Shown in pieces: positions 36,562-45,885 of a DNA stretch of 64,000 nucleotides. Positions within the stretch are counted from its first letter, which is position 1. Each line of letters starts with the position of its first letter. The notes beneath the pieces were generated by a model. That model saw only the letters and a program-made list of their open reading frames with translations, searched no databases and was not told the origin of the DNA. Source of the DNA: Clusia tigrina (lineage: Eukaryota > Arthropoda > Insecta > Diptera > Clusiidae); assembly GCA_920105625.2 (NCBI GenBank), contig OV050030.1:112574814-112638813 (forward strand), given 5' to 3'. The position numbers were made by a program, and so were the translations under genes.

Positions 36562-36693
36562 CAAAACAACTATAAAACCGTTATTTTCAATCACAGAACT
36601 CTGAAATTTGTAAGAGAGGTGTATTTCAGAACGGTCAACCAGATTATGTAAAAAACGAGATTTTGAAAAAAATCGAGTTACGCCCTTTCTACA

Positions 36694-36697
36694 TTAA
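36694..36697 (+). other. TTAA target-site duplication, right
   Basis: This is the second copy of the 4-bp duplication, followed by GCCTC and then errantivirus integrase sequence from ATCTTGAAAAGG. Confidence 0.85.
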
Positions 36698-36702
36698 GCC
36701 TC

Positions 36703-37570
36703 ATCTTGAAAAGGTATTATTTTCCACGCATGGCTAGCCTTATTAGAAGATATACGAAAACCTGCGATATCTGTAAAGCAAACAAGTATGATAGACATCC
36801 AACAAATCCGGACCTTCAAGTACCAGTTCAACCTCATATCCATGTGAGATGCTTCATCTAGACATAGTCGAAATCCAAAATGTCAAATTTATTAGCTGCA
36901 TAGATAAATTCTCTAAATGGTACTAAACTTTTTCAGATAGATTCGTTCCGCCCTGCATGTGAGAGAAAATCATTAAAATACTACACTAGTTACTATACAG
37001 TTCCTAGAATCCTCTTCACTGATAATGAGAGTAGCTTCGTACATAAGCCCTATAATTATTAATTTCTTGAAACTACTTGGCATCAAAATTTACCACACTC
37101 CTTCACAAAGAAGCTAGGTAAATTGCCAAGTGGAGAGATTTCACTCTACAATTATAGGGGTTTTTAGATGTCTGGAAACAGAACATAGTGGTCTAAAGTT
37201 TAAAGAATTAATAAATATATCAGTAGATACAATAATTATGTCCATTCTGTGACTAGGAAAAACCTGCTGACATATTTTTCAATAGATTAATGAGAATAAA
37301 CTACCAAGATTTGGCTCGTTTTAGGACAAAAATTAATAGGGATCTTAAAGCCGAAATCGCGAGAAACCAAAAAATGAGAAATCTGAGGTTGAACGGCAAA
37401 AGAACTGCACCCAGGGTATACAATGCAGGTGAAGTCATTTGCATTGCTTGCAAGGGTATTAAAGGGTAACACAAACCTTTGTACAAAAAGGAAATCGTAT
37501 CTCAGACAATAACGTGACTGTTACAATGTCTGGCCGTAGGGTGCACAAGGCTCATATAAAAAATGTTTAA
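36703..37570 (+). pseudogene. pol: Integrase, errantivirus copy 1
   Basis: The remnant begins in the zinc finger (RYYFPRMASLIRRYTKTCDICK), so the two His are lost with the deletion. The catalytic core is readable only in pieces with several stops and shifts: a TDNESSF block (about 37019) supplies the second Asp, and a QVERF-like block (about 37120) the Glu. The C-terminal part reads from about 37290 (INYQDLASFRTKINRD) to a stop at 37568-37570. This copy keeps about 120 bp of core that the 4.06-kb array units have lost. Non-functional. Confidence 0.8.
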
Positions 37571-37732
37571 CTTAAAATGACGTCATAAAATGCCTTAAAA
37601 TGTAAAAAATATGATATAAAAAATATTTTGAAAAGTAAATTTTGTCCTTGTGACTTTAGAATAAATTAAGTTTAATAATTATTATAAGCAACTGTATTAA
37701 TCATATTATAAAATTATAATAAGTGCCTACTT

Positions 37733-38449
37733 TTGGGCACAACCTGTAATCAAATTGTGAAGTATGAAAAAATTGAAAATTTAGACTTAGAAACAAATAT
37801 CTTTCATAGGATAATGTGGGAGTCGTTCACAAATGGGATGCACATATTCGAATATTCAGCACCCATAGTTTCAATTAAAAATGGGAAAGGTTGGATTACT
37901 GATGGGGACTTCAAACTTGTGCATGTGATCAACTTAACTAAATTTTACGACTTACTTCAAGTTACAACAGAAGAAAAGATGAGCAGAGGAAATCCATCAT
38001 CAATTTCCATCTAAATCAATTGGACGAACGAATAAATCAACTTAAGGTAAACCATCACAGGAACACCCGTTCTATCAATTGGATCGGGTCAGTATAGAAA
38101 TGGGTGGCAGGCAATCCAGATGCAGCAGATTGGGATAAAATCTTGGAAAGCCTACAGAATGTAATCCAAAACAATAATCACCAATATAAAGTAAACGAAC
38201 GACTTTTTGGAGTAACGCAAGGAATAATTGAGAAGATGAACTTCATAGTCGACAGAGTTAACAATGAAGTTAAAAGAGAAGCTGACCTGAAGTGGGAACA
38301 AGATGTCCTAAGCCAAATGCTACTTGTAACAGAGGAGGTCGACGAAATTGTTAGAGCATGTCAAATGGCAAGAAGTAAGATAGTTAATACAAACTTGCTT
38401 GACAAAGAAGAAGTTAATCAGACCCCTTCTGTAATTGAAACATTACCAT
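37733..38449 (+). pseudogene. env: env, 5' part, errantivirus copy 1
   Basis: This is the start of an envelope glycoprotein related to the F-type fusion proteins of errantiviruses. The open frame starts at a TTG (37733), preceded by the short hydrophobic run CLLL, and there is no ATG; in this family env is made from a spliced RNA, so the true start may lie in an upstream exon. A small deletion near 37970 shifts the frame (ORF end 38014) relative to copy 2. A second frame (38104-38454) covers the region after the basic, furin-like cleavage site, with GNPDAADWDKI and a helical heptad-rich stretch. The LOA-like element interrupts it at 38450. Dead. Confidence 0.8.
38445..38449 (+). other. Target-site duplication ACCAT, left of LOA-like element
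   Basis: ACCAT ends the left env flank and is repeated at 42623-42627, where env resumes. The uninterrupted copies (for example near 51640) have this sequence once. Confidence 0.75.
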
Positions 38450-38466
38450 GGTAGGTAGGTAGGTAA
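38450..38466 (-). repeat. (TACC)n 3' tail of the LOA-like element
   Basis: On the plus strand GGTAGGTAGGTAGGTAAGG; on the element strand the 3' end is a run of TACC units. Simple-repeat tails replace poly(A) in several non-LTR clades. Confidence 0.8.
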
Positions 38467-38545
38467 GGCGGCCACCCGAAAAGGGCGCACTTAGGCCAGC
38501 ATTGACCCTTTGTGATACCGCATGGCACCACAGGTCCCGCCCTTT

Positions 38546-39421
38546 TCAAAGGTCCAGCCATTCGGAGCTTTTGATGAAGCATTTGATGGAGCTAATCTTT
38601 TTTTTTGAGACATCTCCCAAGGAGTCCAGAAAGTAGTCGCCTAGGAAAGTGCGCCTCCTTCTGCACATCGCTGGACATGTGCACAACAGGTGAGCAATGG
38701 ACTCTTCCTCCTCCTCGTCCATGCAACTCTTGCAGAAGTCGTTAGAGGCGATCCCCAGCCTACACCCGTGTGTGCCTAGAGTCCAGTGTCCCGTTAGCAC
38801 GCTAATCACGGGACCTATGCTTTTCTATTTAGAGCCAGTAGGTCCTTAGAGCGTTTGACATTTATCTCTAACCAGGTGTGTCTAGCTATTTTACATCCTA
38901 AAAATTCAGACCAGCGCCTGCCCGCTGTTCCTAAGGATATTATATTTACTAAGAGCTTAATTGTGGCAATAGGAATACAGAAGTTAGATCTATCTGGTTC
39001 AATCGGTATGGTAGTACCCTCACGGGCAAGTTCATCCGCCTTGCAGTTCCCTGGAATATCTCTGTGACCGGGAACCCAGCACAGATGCAGACGGGTCTGC
39101 TTAGCTATCTCGTCTAAAGATTTGCGGCAGCTCTTGACGGCTTTTGAGGTGATAATAACCGAATCCAGGGAGCGCAAAGCAGCTTGGCTGTCGGACAGAA
39201 TGCAAATATCAAGTCCAGATATCTTCTTCTTCCTTAGCCAAGACAGTGCTGCCTCTATAGCCACGACCTCTGCCTGAAAAACACTGCAGTGGTCGGGCAT
39301 CTTAAAGGACATGTTAATGTCCAAATCTTCTGAGAATACACCACCTCCCACCCTACTCTGTAGTTTGGATCCATCTGTGTAGATGTGAGCCCCTTCTACA
39401 TGAGGGGGGATGCCATCCTTC
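38546..39421 (-). pseudogene. LOA-like ORF2 C-terminal part: RNase H and zinc finger
   Basis: The minus-strand frame from 39423 to 38815 holds an RNase H domain: HIYTDGSK (first Asp), AEVVAIEAAL (Glu), SDSQAAL (second Asp) and a CWVPGHRDIPGN block. All core acidic residues are present. A one-base shift after LNRK (near 38820) moves the reading to 38809-38546, which encodes VISVLTGHW and a CKSC..H..C finger (FCKSCMDEEEEE, HLLCTCPA). RNase H would remove RNA from the cDNA hybrid during integration. The domain is fused out of frame to a truncated RT upstream. Confidence 0.85.
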
Positions 39422-41122
39422 AATGTCCAGGAAAGCCACTAGGGAGAACTCCTTGTTTTGCAGGGAGCACTCAATACTAGAGACTAAGGAGTGTAAAGCG
39501 GTCTCCACCGATTTACCCTTGAAGTAAACATGCTGAGAGACTGACAGCTTCTGTCTGTCTATAGTGAGCCTTAGATGAATGCCTAATAACCTTTCCAGGA
39601 TTTTTAGACAGAAGGAAGACAGGCTAATGGGTCTTAAGTCCCCTGGAGCTGTGTGCGAACTTTTGCCGGCCTTGGGTATAAAAATTACCCTCATATGCTT
39701 CCATGAGTCTGGAATATACGCTAATTCAAGACAACTATTATAGATCTTTAACAGCCACTCTATTATAAGATTCTCTGACTGCTGAATTTCAATTGGAGCT
39801 ACACCATCTGGGCCAGATGCTTTAAATGGTTTGAAGCTATGGATTGCCCATTACAGTTTAGGCTTCGTGACTATGTCTGAGTTGACTCCAACTACATTCC
39901 CGCTGGGATTCGTTCTCCGCGGAATGGTACTCGAGCAACCAGGGAAGTGAGTCTCCAGAAGAAACTCTAGAGTCTCATTACTATTTGAAGTCCAGGATCC
40001 ATCTTCCCTCCTCAGGTAACCAGGTACCATTGGAGCAGTTGATAGGATCTTCCTCAACCTGGACGTCTCAGAGATAACTTCTACGTCACCGCAAAAGTTT
40101 CTCCACGATTCTCTCTGTGCCTTCCTAAGCTTACTTTTGAAGGCTCTGAATGCTGCCTTATATAAAGCCCAGTCTGCACTATCTCTAGACTTCTTTTCGC
40201 TGTTGAAAAGTCTCCTACAGTTTTGTCTGAGTCCCCTAATTTCCTCCCCCCACCGTGTGGGTTTTTGTTTTCCCCTGGGTCTACTGAGGGGGCAAGAAAC
40301 CAATAGAGCTTTATTAAGAGCAACCGTTAGAACCTCCACAGACCTATCAATTTCGTCACACGTGCTTGTGGGGTTCTGAGGTAGTAGTCTAGCTACAGTC
40401 ACCTTGTAGAGGTCCCAGTTTGCTTTCTTGACATTTCTAAAAGCCTTAGGGCTAGGTAGACTATCTAGAAGATCAAACTGAATTAACCTATGATCCGAAA
40501 AGGAATGTTCCTCTAGAACTCTCCAATTTGAGATCCGATCAAAAATTGATTCGGAGGCAAGGGTTAAGTCAAGGACTTCTTGCCTATTAGCAGTAATGAA
40601 AGTGGGCTCTGACCCCTTATTGCATACAGAAAAGTTAGTCGTTACAATATATTCATATAATGACTCACCTCGTTCATTGACATCCGTGCTTCCCCAGATA
40701 TCGTGGTGCGCATTGGCATCGCATCCAATAATGACAGCCACCCGTTGAGCCCTTGCATCAACAACAAGCTTCTGTAGGTTGGCTTCTGGAAGGATCTCAT
40801 GGTCATGCGCCATATAGGCCGAGACCAACCAGTACCGTCCCTTGCCAGTTTCCAGGCAGACGGCCGTTAGATCTTTGTTGCTGTAATTGGGGAGAATAAA
40901 TGAGCTTACATTATTCCTAATTAGGACACAAGACCTAGGTCTTCCTTCACTTACGGTATACAGCAGGCTGTAATTTTCAGTCCTGAGACCACATACCAAG
41001 CCCCCGTGTGTCCCGGGTTCTTGGATCAGGACAACGTCTAATCCGCCTTTTGCAAGACGGAGTTGAAGGCTGGCAGACGCCGCCTTCGAGTGATGGAGGT
41101 TAATCTGCACTATTCGTAGCAT
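39422..41122 (-). pseudogene. LOA-like ORF2 N-terminal part: endonuclease and start of RT
   Basis: ORF2 starts at ATG 41122 (MLRIVQINLHHSKAA). Residues 1-220 form an apurinic-type endonuclease: QINLHHSKAA, LIQEPG, GCDANAHHDIWGS and a C-terminal FSDHRLI, the set that cuts target DNA. The frame stops at a TAA (39851-39853) and continues in the same frame through the RT fingers (ASGPDGVAP, MRVIFIPKAGK, DLRPISLSSF). It ends at LDIEG, the first half of RT motif A. There the sequence jumps to the RNase H region and the frame changes, so the RT active site is deleted. The endonuclease itself looks complete. Confidence 0.85.
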
Positions 41123-42256
41123 CTCTGCTACTTGTAGCGCTGGTCACCTCCACCACTGTGACATCAGCCTCAGACTCCGAGTCTGACTCCAGAAGGACTT
41201 CCTCCTCACTAAGTGTGGTTATCCCTAGGAGACTCTCCAAACCCCCCACAGCTGACATAGAGTCACTGCGTTTCGGGTGCATGGCGGAGTCCTCAGCAGC
41301 CGCAGGATCAGCAGTTACCCCTGAAGGATTCACTACCACTTGATCCGTGTCAGACGGTTGCCCGTGCTTTTTGTAGACCTTGAGGCTTGTGGATGAGAAG
41401 CCATAGCCCACGACCCAATTGGATTTCGCTAGAGTCGCCAGAGATTCGGCGTTCACCACAAGGCTTATTGACCTGTAATCCCCTCTTGGTTCCTCTACCT
41501 TAGTAACCTTGCAATTATTAGTCAGGAGCTGCTGGTTGCTCAAACTAAAAATCTCCAAGACAGCCTCAGGACCAGACGGTTCGGGAGCAGCTCGCTAGGT
41601 ACGACTTCGAGCCTTGCGCCTGGCCATGCTTCCCGTATCCTGGAGATCGCAATCCTATAAAGGTCGACTGACCTTTGATCCGCGCAGGCAATCAGATGCC
41701 ATCCGCTGTCGCGAAAAGAGGGAAATCCAATTGGGAATTCCTGCAAAAGCTGGAGGTAGAGCCTTGAAAGGCTTACTTTTCGGAGAGCGATACGATCTGT
41801 GACCGCCATGACCTGGTGTCCTTTCAGCACTTCGCTGAAGGACTTCGTGGTGACAGAGCCGCGCTTCTTAAATTTCTTTGGGTCCAGGTGGGTGGTCTCT
41901 TCTAGGGACTGTTGACGTTTTGTAGCCTGTAGTGTTGGAGCTTGAGACTCCTTCACGGCTTTCGTCGCCAACTCGAGGGAAGCCTTCTGGTTCACCGTCC
42001 TCTCCTTCTCTGGGATCCGCGACAAGCGTTCCACCGTCCGGAGAGCAGCCCTTTTTACTTTATAGAACCTTTTGGTTCCGTGTTTAGCAACACTATCGCA
42101 GCACGTGGCTTTGCTTGTGCCAGGCTCGTCGTCCTTAGCTACAATAGCCGCCGCAGAGTGTGCGGATGATTTTGGATTCCCATCCGAAATAGCGTGTAGA
42201 GACCGCACGTCAGTTTCATATTTTTTTAAATTTATCCATCTGGTTCTTACGGCCAC
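41100..42256 (-). pseudogene. LOA-like ORF1 (Gag-like, DUF4780-like)
   Basis: The minus-strand frame from GTG 42256 to 41540 gives a basic N-terminus (KVKRAALRTVERLSR, KKFKKRG) and a folded region (SGWHLIACADQRSVDLYR, WPGARLEVV). After a frameshift near 41550 the reading continues 41558-41100 (VGYGFSSTSLKVYKKHG, then an acidic Ser/Glu tail). The middle resembles the DUF4780 domain of insect LOA-type ORF1 proteins, which bind element RNA; this is from memory of the family. No CCHC knuckle is visible. ORF1 and ORF2 overlap by about 23 bases (41100-41122). No ATG start is found; a TGA lies just upstream of the GTG. Confidence 0.65.
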
Positions 42257-42622
42257 CCGCTCGATTGATCAAGCTAAGGCAGCCAAAAATTTAAAAGGGG
42301 AAGGGGTTGGTCAACTGTGGCAGCGCCCCGTACCACAGCAAGGCCACCGTTACTACCTGAGGCGGCCTGGTGTCAGGAAGGGGAGCTCTGTTAGGATACA
42401 GCCTAATTAACCTCCTGGCTGCGAAACAACATCCAATGGGCACGATCCCAGGAACACCCTGGATTAGGAGGGAGACAGTTCTTAGTTGGATTACTCCACA
42501 GTGGTCAGTCCGGCTAGGATAATTCCATTAGAGCCGAAACTCCGCCATCCTAACCAATTGCGTCATTGCAATCATTTAAGCCTTCGTACCCCGACAAGGT
42601 GACTGCTCTTCACGAAGGCAAA
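42257..42622 (-). other. 5' UTR of the LOA-like element
   Basis: About 366 bp of more GC-rich, noncoding sequence lie between the element's 5' end (TGCCTTCGTGAAGAGC on the minus strand) and ORF1. An internal RNA polymerase II promoter is expected here for such elements, but I see no decisive motif. Confidence 0.6.
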
Positions 42623-42627
42623 ACCAT
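42623..42627 (+). other. Target-site duplication ACCAT, right of LOA-like element
   Basis: This is the second ACCAT, after which env of copy 1 resumes (ATTCCAATGTAATAGAAGC). Confidence 0.75.
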
Positions 42628-43543
42628 ATTCCAATGTAATAGAAGCAATTGAATTTGGCACACCATCGATTTATTCAAATGACACACTGCTATTGTACGT
42701 ACTCTCTATGCCAAAAGTCAGTAGCAAAGAATTTAATGTGGTATTCACCAGAGCGCCTATTCGAAATGGTACAGAAATCGATTTCCAATTTGACAAAATG
42801 CTCATAAACCACAAAGAATCTTACGGCATAATAGGATCATGCTTATCAATTAACAATGCTACAATATGTGAAGACAGATCTCTAAAAAAAATTGCGGATG
42901 ATAATTGTGTTTTTGCACTGGTGAAGGGGGGACATGCGAAGTGTACATACCACACAAACCAGGAAGAAGTCATCGAATCCATTAAAGAAGACACAATTTA
43001 CTTGTCGAATGTTAATAACAGTATAACCTTTAATAACTCCGATCAAATCTTAACTGGGACATATGTGATTCCAATTAATAACGAATGTGTCACGATCAGG
43101 GGTATGATATTCACTAGCAAAGTGTCCGCGGAGGTCCAAGTCCTCCCAGTCGCGCTAACCAACATCACAGGTGAGAGTCAAAAAGTCGATGTAAATTACG
43201 TCCATAGACTGAGTGTAGGGAATATAGAGAAAATAGTAGACCTTACACGCAGATTCAACTATTCCATAATTGGGTCGCTTTCCTGTTCATCGCAGCCATT
43301 TCAATAGCCATGTTAATTTGTAAGAGAGTCCACGGCCATCTGATAATATCAGCAATGGGTCGGCGCCTTCAACCAATCAGGAAATCCATTTCATCTACGG
43401 GAGATGAAGGGGGAGGAGTTAATACAATTCCCTGCCATAACCAACGACACGTGTGCCAATGTAACCGTACCAACGCACAACCCAAATTTAGCGCTATTTT
43501 GATGATTAAGCACACACGCGAGTTACGTCCCCACCTACATTAG
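42628..43543 (+). pseudogene. env: env, 3' part, errantivirus copy 1
   Basis: This continues env after the LOA-like insertion. The frame is open to 43307 and includes the Cys-rich ectodomain (CLSINNATIC, NCVFALVKGGHAKC) with several NxT/S glycosylation signals, typical of the membrane-distal to membrane-proximal part. A frameshift near 43270 separates it from the transmembrane anchor (an 18-residue hydrophobic run before KRVHGH, about 43272-43325) and the cytoplasmic tail, which runs through the polypurine tract into the LTR. Only this copy retains env beyond the array breakpoint at about 42820. Not functional as it stands. Confidence 0.8.
43400..43416 (+). other. Polypurine tract of errantivirus copy 1
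   Basis: GGGAGATGAAGGGGGAGG lies directly before AGTTAATAC, a typical errantivirus LTR start. It overlaps the env 3' coding end. Confidence 0.65.
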
Positions 43544-43609
43544 AAACGACACAACCACCAACCAAACCACCAAGAATGGCAGCAGAGACGAATAGCTGAG
43601 TGCAACAAC

Positions 43610-43768
43610 AACAAGGCCAATGCATTCTGCAAATACAACAAGTGCAAGTCAGAACACAACAAGAGCATTGCACTCAAATACAACAACAACAAGGCCAATG
43701 CACTCTGCAAATGCAACAAGTGCAAGTCAAAACCCAACAAGAGCATTGCACTCAAATACAACAACAAC
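43610..43768 (+). repeat. 78-bp tandem duplication in the LTR
   Basis: Two adjacent copies begin AAGGCCAATGCA (43613 and 43691) and run through CAACAAGTGCAAGTCA and AAGAGCATTGCACTC. They differ by a few bases. They lie in what would be U3 and could be duplicated regulatory sequence; that is inference. Confidence 0.8.
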
Positions 43769-44009
43769 CATAAGCCAATGCTGACGATAAGTGGAACACC
43801 AGACAGCTGAGTAGGGTAGAATAAGAACCAATAAACTGTAATTCGTAGAATAAGACATTTATTTTATTGTTAATTTAGCATATACTTATTTTGTATAATT
43901 TACTTTTTTAATCATTGAATAAACTTTGTTCATTATCATTTTGGCAATCAAATGAACTTGTTGTGAATTATTGTGATAGCAGTGGAAAAGCTATATTTTT
44001 TGGAAGTTT

Positions 44010-44029
44010 AATAAGGGAGGACCCTTATT
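44010..44029. other. Perfect 8-bp palindrome in the LTR
   Basis: AATAAGGG-AGGA-CCCTTATT forms a perfect inverted repeat upstream of the TATA-like box. Confidence 0.5.
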
Positions 44030-44351
44030 TCGCGCGGTATCCGTTTAAATGCACCGTGTGAATGCACTCATCGAAAACATTTCATTCCCACAGGCGCATA
44101 TTAGCTTAGTTAGCATTAGTTTATTATAAATATAAGTAAATTAGTTAAATAGGGTCGCTTATCTTTTGTTACGTTAATGGTGCAACCCAAGTGAATAAAT
44201 ATTAATAATTAAAGAAGACGTGTCTGAGGATTATTTTGGAAAATGTTAGTATGACTATTCTTCCCTTATAGAAAACCAGATCATAAACCCAAGTCTCAGG
44301 TTGATTTGGCGGATCGCTTTTTTTGAAGTTCCTGGAAGGAAACTTCTTTAC

Positions 44352-44364
44352 TGGCGCCCAAGAA
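44352..44364 (+). other. Primer binding site, tRNA-Lys type
   Basis: TGGCGCCCAAGAAG follows the LTR end, sharing its T with the LTR. TGGCGCCC is the complement expected for a tRNA-Lys 3' end, as used by gypsy. It marks the start of errantivirus copy 2's internal region. Confidence 0.75.
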
Positions 44365-44390
44365 GGGACCCGCTAATAGAGCGGGCTCCC
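44365..44390 (+). other. Hairpin after the primer binding site
   Basis: GGGACCCGC and GCGGGCTCCC pair around TAATAGA with one bulged base, a strong stem in otherwise AT-rich sequence. Stable hairpins next to primer sites can serve in RNA packaging or dimerisation; that role is inferred. Confidence 0.5.
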
Positions 44391-45885
44391 TAAAATCGGA
44401 AGGGTTTAATAAATAAATAATTTTAAAGTTATTTAAACAAAATTCAAAAAATGTGTGAAAAAATGCTCAGCGATTCCCAAGGGACCCTCCTGGCAATGTT
44501 GAAGTGAATTAATCCTGAAAATAAAGCATAGCCCATCCGATCCAAATATAGTGGCCCTTGAAAAATATTGTGTGAACATGGTGATATAAAAATTACACGT
44601 TAAAATAAATAAGTCCTTGCGCCTACATCCTGAGATTCCCAAGGGAGCCTCCAGGAAATAACAAAAGAAAAAGGATATGTGACCCCAAAACCCTCAGACC
44701 TAATATAAAGAATTTTTGATTCCAAAGTCGCCTAAGAGCGATCATTGAAAATGGGACAAAGGTTCCTTAATCAAAATAGAATATTCACCATGATGCACAC
44801 AATCGAGCCACTACGTGCACACATAGTGTATGCCGATAAATTGAAAAATTAGATTTCGATACAAGAAAATGGTCATGAAAGATATAAACTAAAGTATCGT
44901 AAAATGTTTTGGCGAATCGCTGGGTGTCTCCGATTATGGACGTCACAAGATTCAACCCCTTGCCAACATTTACGAAAAATAGAATACATTGATCGAACTG
45001 CGAAACTTCGAGTCCCTCTAGTCGATATAATCAAGCACAAAATAAAAAATTTTCTTAAGTGAAAAATGGGGTAATAGAATAGTAAGGATATCAAACTTAC
45101 ACATTTATTGTGCAAGTAAGAAAGGGAAGTTTAATGAAAAGTATAAATTCACTTGTATACACGAAATTACACAAATTCATTTAAAAAAAAAGTGACTCCT
45201 TATGTTAACAAATTAGAATTTCAAAATTTTGCGCATTGACTATTCAAACTTTGGGCCTGGTATGTGATGTGATTTCTGGCATTAATAGGTCGCTTGGAAA
45301 CTTAATAATATCCATTACGACTAAACGGGATTTACACGAATCTTCCGCCAATACCATATCAAAACGAAAGAGACAAAACCACATGATTCGAGTTTCTTAA
45401 AGAGAATTTGTTAAATGAAATTTGTAATAGCAATTTCTAACGAATAAGCAGTTTGCGAAACTATCCACATAAGAACATAGTATAGTAAGCTTAAACTTAT
45501 AGTTTCCAATATTGGAGATCACGTCGGAAAATGGAAATAACTTGTCAAATAATATATAGAAAATTTCTTTTGGAAAAACTAAAATTAAAAATTATTAACT
45601 ATGAATTCATTTTTCCGTTACAACAGCTCGCGAAACGAGGATAATCAAGGAAAACAGGAAAAATAATGTGCTTAATAACTATAATTAATTTGTAAGTACG
45701 GCATATTTATTTAACTTATAACCTTGTACGGCTAGAACTTAAATATTTAACTGATTAAATTGTCAACTAAAATATAATACATTTTTTGTATCTTATAATA
45801 CCTTAAGTTATTGTCATTTATATTTTATAACCTCAATTCACGTAAGTTGCAGCTGTAGCAATTTGTCTTAAAGATACTGATTATA
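44391..45885 (+). other. Long AT-rich leader of errantivirus copy 2
   Basis: About 1.5 kb without a gene. It holds an imperfect direct repeat of about 25 bp (GATTCCCAAGGGACCCTCC near 44471 and GATTCCCAAGGGAGCCTCC near 44632). I looked for clustered TGCATA-type insulator motifs as in the gypsy leader and see none. From 45584 it matches the residual leader of copy 1. Confidence 0.65.

Larger units (their letters stand above)
34557..36693 (-). mobile_element. TTAA-specific DNA transposon, copy 1 (2137 bp)
   Basis: The ends are inverted repeats of about 26 bp beginning TGTAGAAAGGGCGTAACTC, flanked by TTAA on both sides. Subterminal motifs GGCCCTTTTG and AGGGCTTTTT occur near each end. The coding remnants lie on the minus strand. 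TTAA duplications are known for piggyBac and Kolobok elements. The protein shows no piggyBac signature that I can recognise, so the superfamily is left open. It sits exactly where errantivirus pol has lost its sequence from mid-RT to the integrase finger. Confidence 0.85.
38450..42622 (-). mobile_element. LOA-like non-LTR retrotransposon, minus strand (4173 bp)
   Basis: On the minus strand: 5' UTR, ORF1, overlapping ORF2 (apurinic-type endonuclease, RT, RNase H, CCHC finger), short 3' UTR and a (TACC)n tail in place of poly(A). It is flanked by ACCAT and inserted in env of copy 1 only. ORF1 has one frameshift. ORF2 has one internal stop, a large deletion from RT motif A to the RNase H start, and one further frameshift. 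The full 5' end and clean flanks suggest a fairly recent insertion; the deletion may have been inherited from its source. Confidence 0.85.
32432..44352 (+). mobile_element. Errantivirus (env-bearing gypsy-type) copy 1, nested and broken
   Basis: Order: truncated leader, gag, protease, RT fragment, TTAA transposon, integrase, env interrupted by a minus-strand LOA-like element, polypurine tract, LTR. The 5' LTR and most of the leader are missing at the junction with the Mag-like LTR. The same series is found again in copy 2, about 13.15-13.18 kb downstream. Removing the 4.17-kb LOA-like insertion leaves about 9.0 kb, the size of one internal region plus one LTR. Every gene is broken. Errantiviruses are endogenous retrovirus-like elements of insects. 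Confidence 0.85.
43417..44352 (+). repeat. Shared LTR between errantivirus copies 1 and 2
   Basis: The proposed LTR runs from AGTTAATA after the polypurine tract to TTTACT before the primer site, giving AGT..ACT ends as in errantiviruses. At about 936 bp it is long for the group, so the left border is less certain. It contains a tandem 78-bp duplication (about 43610-43768), a perfect AATAAGGG/CCCTTATT palindrome (44010-44029), a TATAAATA (44125) and an AATAAA (44194). A small hairpin (GAAGTTCC..GGAAACTTC, 44324-44345) lies at the right end. No second LTR copy is in the window for comparison. Confidence 0.6.

Noticed and set aside
37287..37486. Minus-strand frames opposite the integrase C-terminus (also 50467-50666, 54345-54595 and repeats)
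   Set aside because: They are shadows of the integrase tail, repeated because the integrase is repeated.
43540..43767. Leu-rich 75-codon minus-strand frame
   Set aside because: It is produced by the CAACAA-rich 78-bp duplication in the LTR read backwards; low complexity, not a gene.
44433..45115. Short minus-strand frames in the leader (44433-44642, 44873-45115)
   Set aside because: They lie in AT-rich noncoding leader, with no motif or conservation in copy 1.
44391..45885. Gypsy-type insulator in the leader
   Set aside because: I looked for a cluster of TGCATA-like sites and did not find one; the only repeats differ in sequence.
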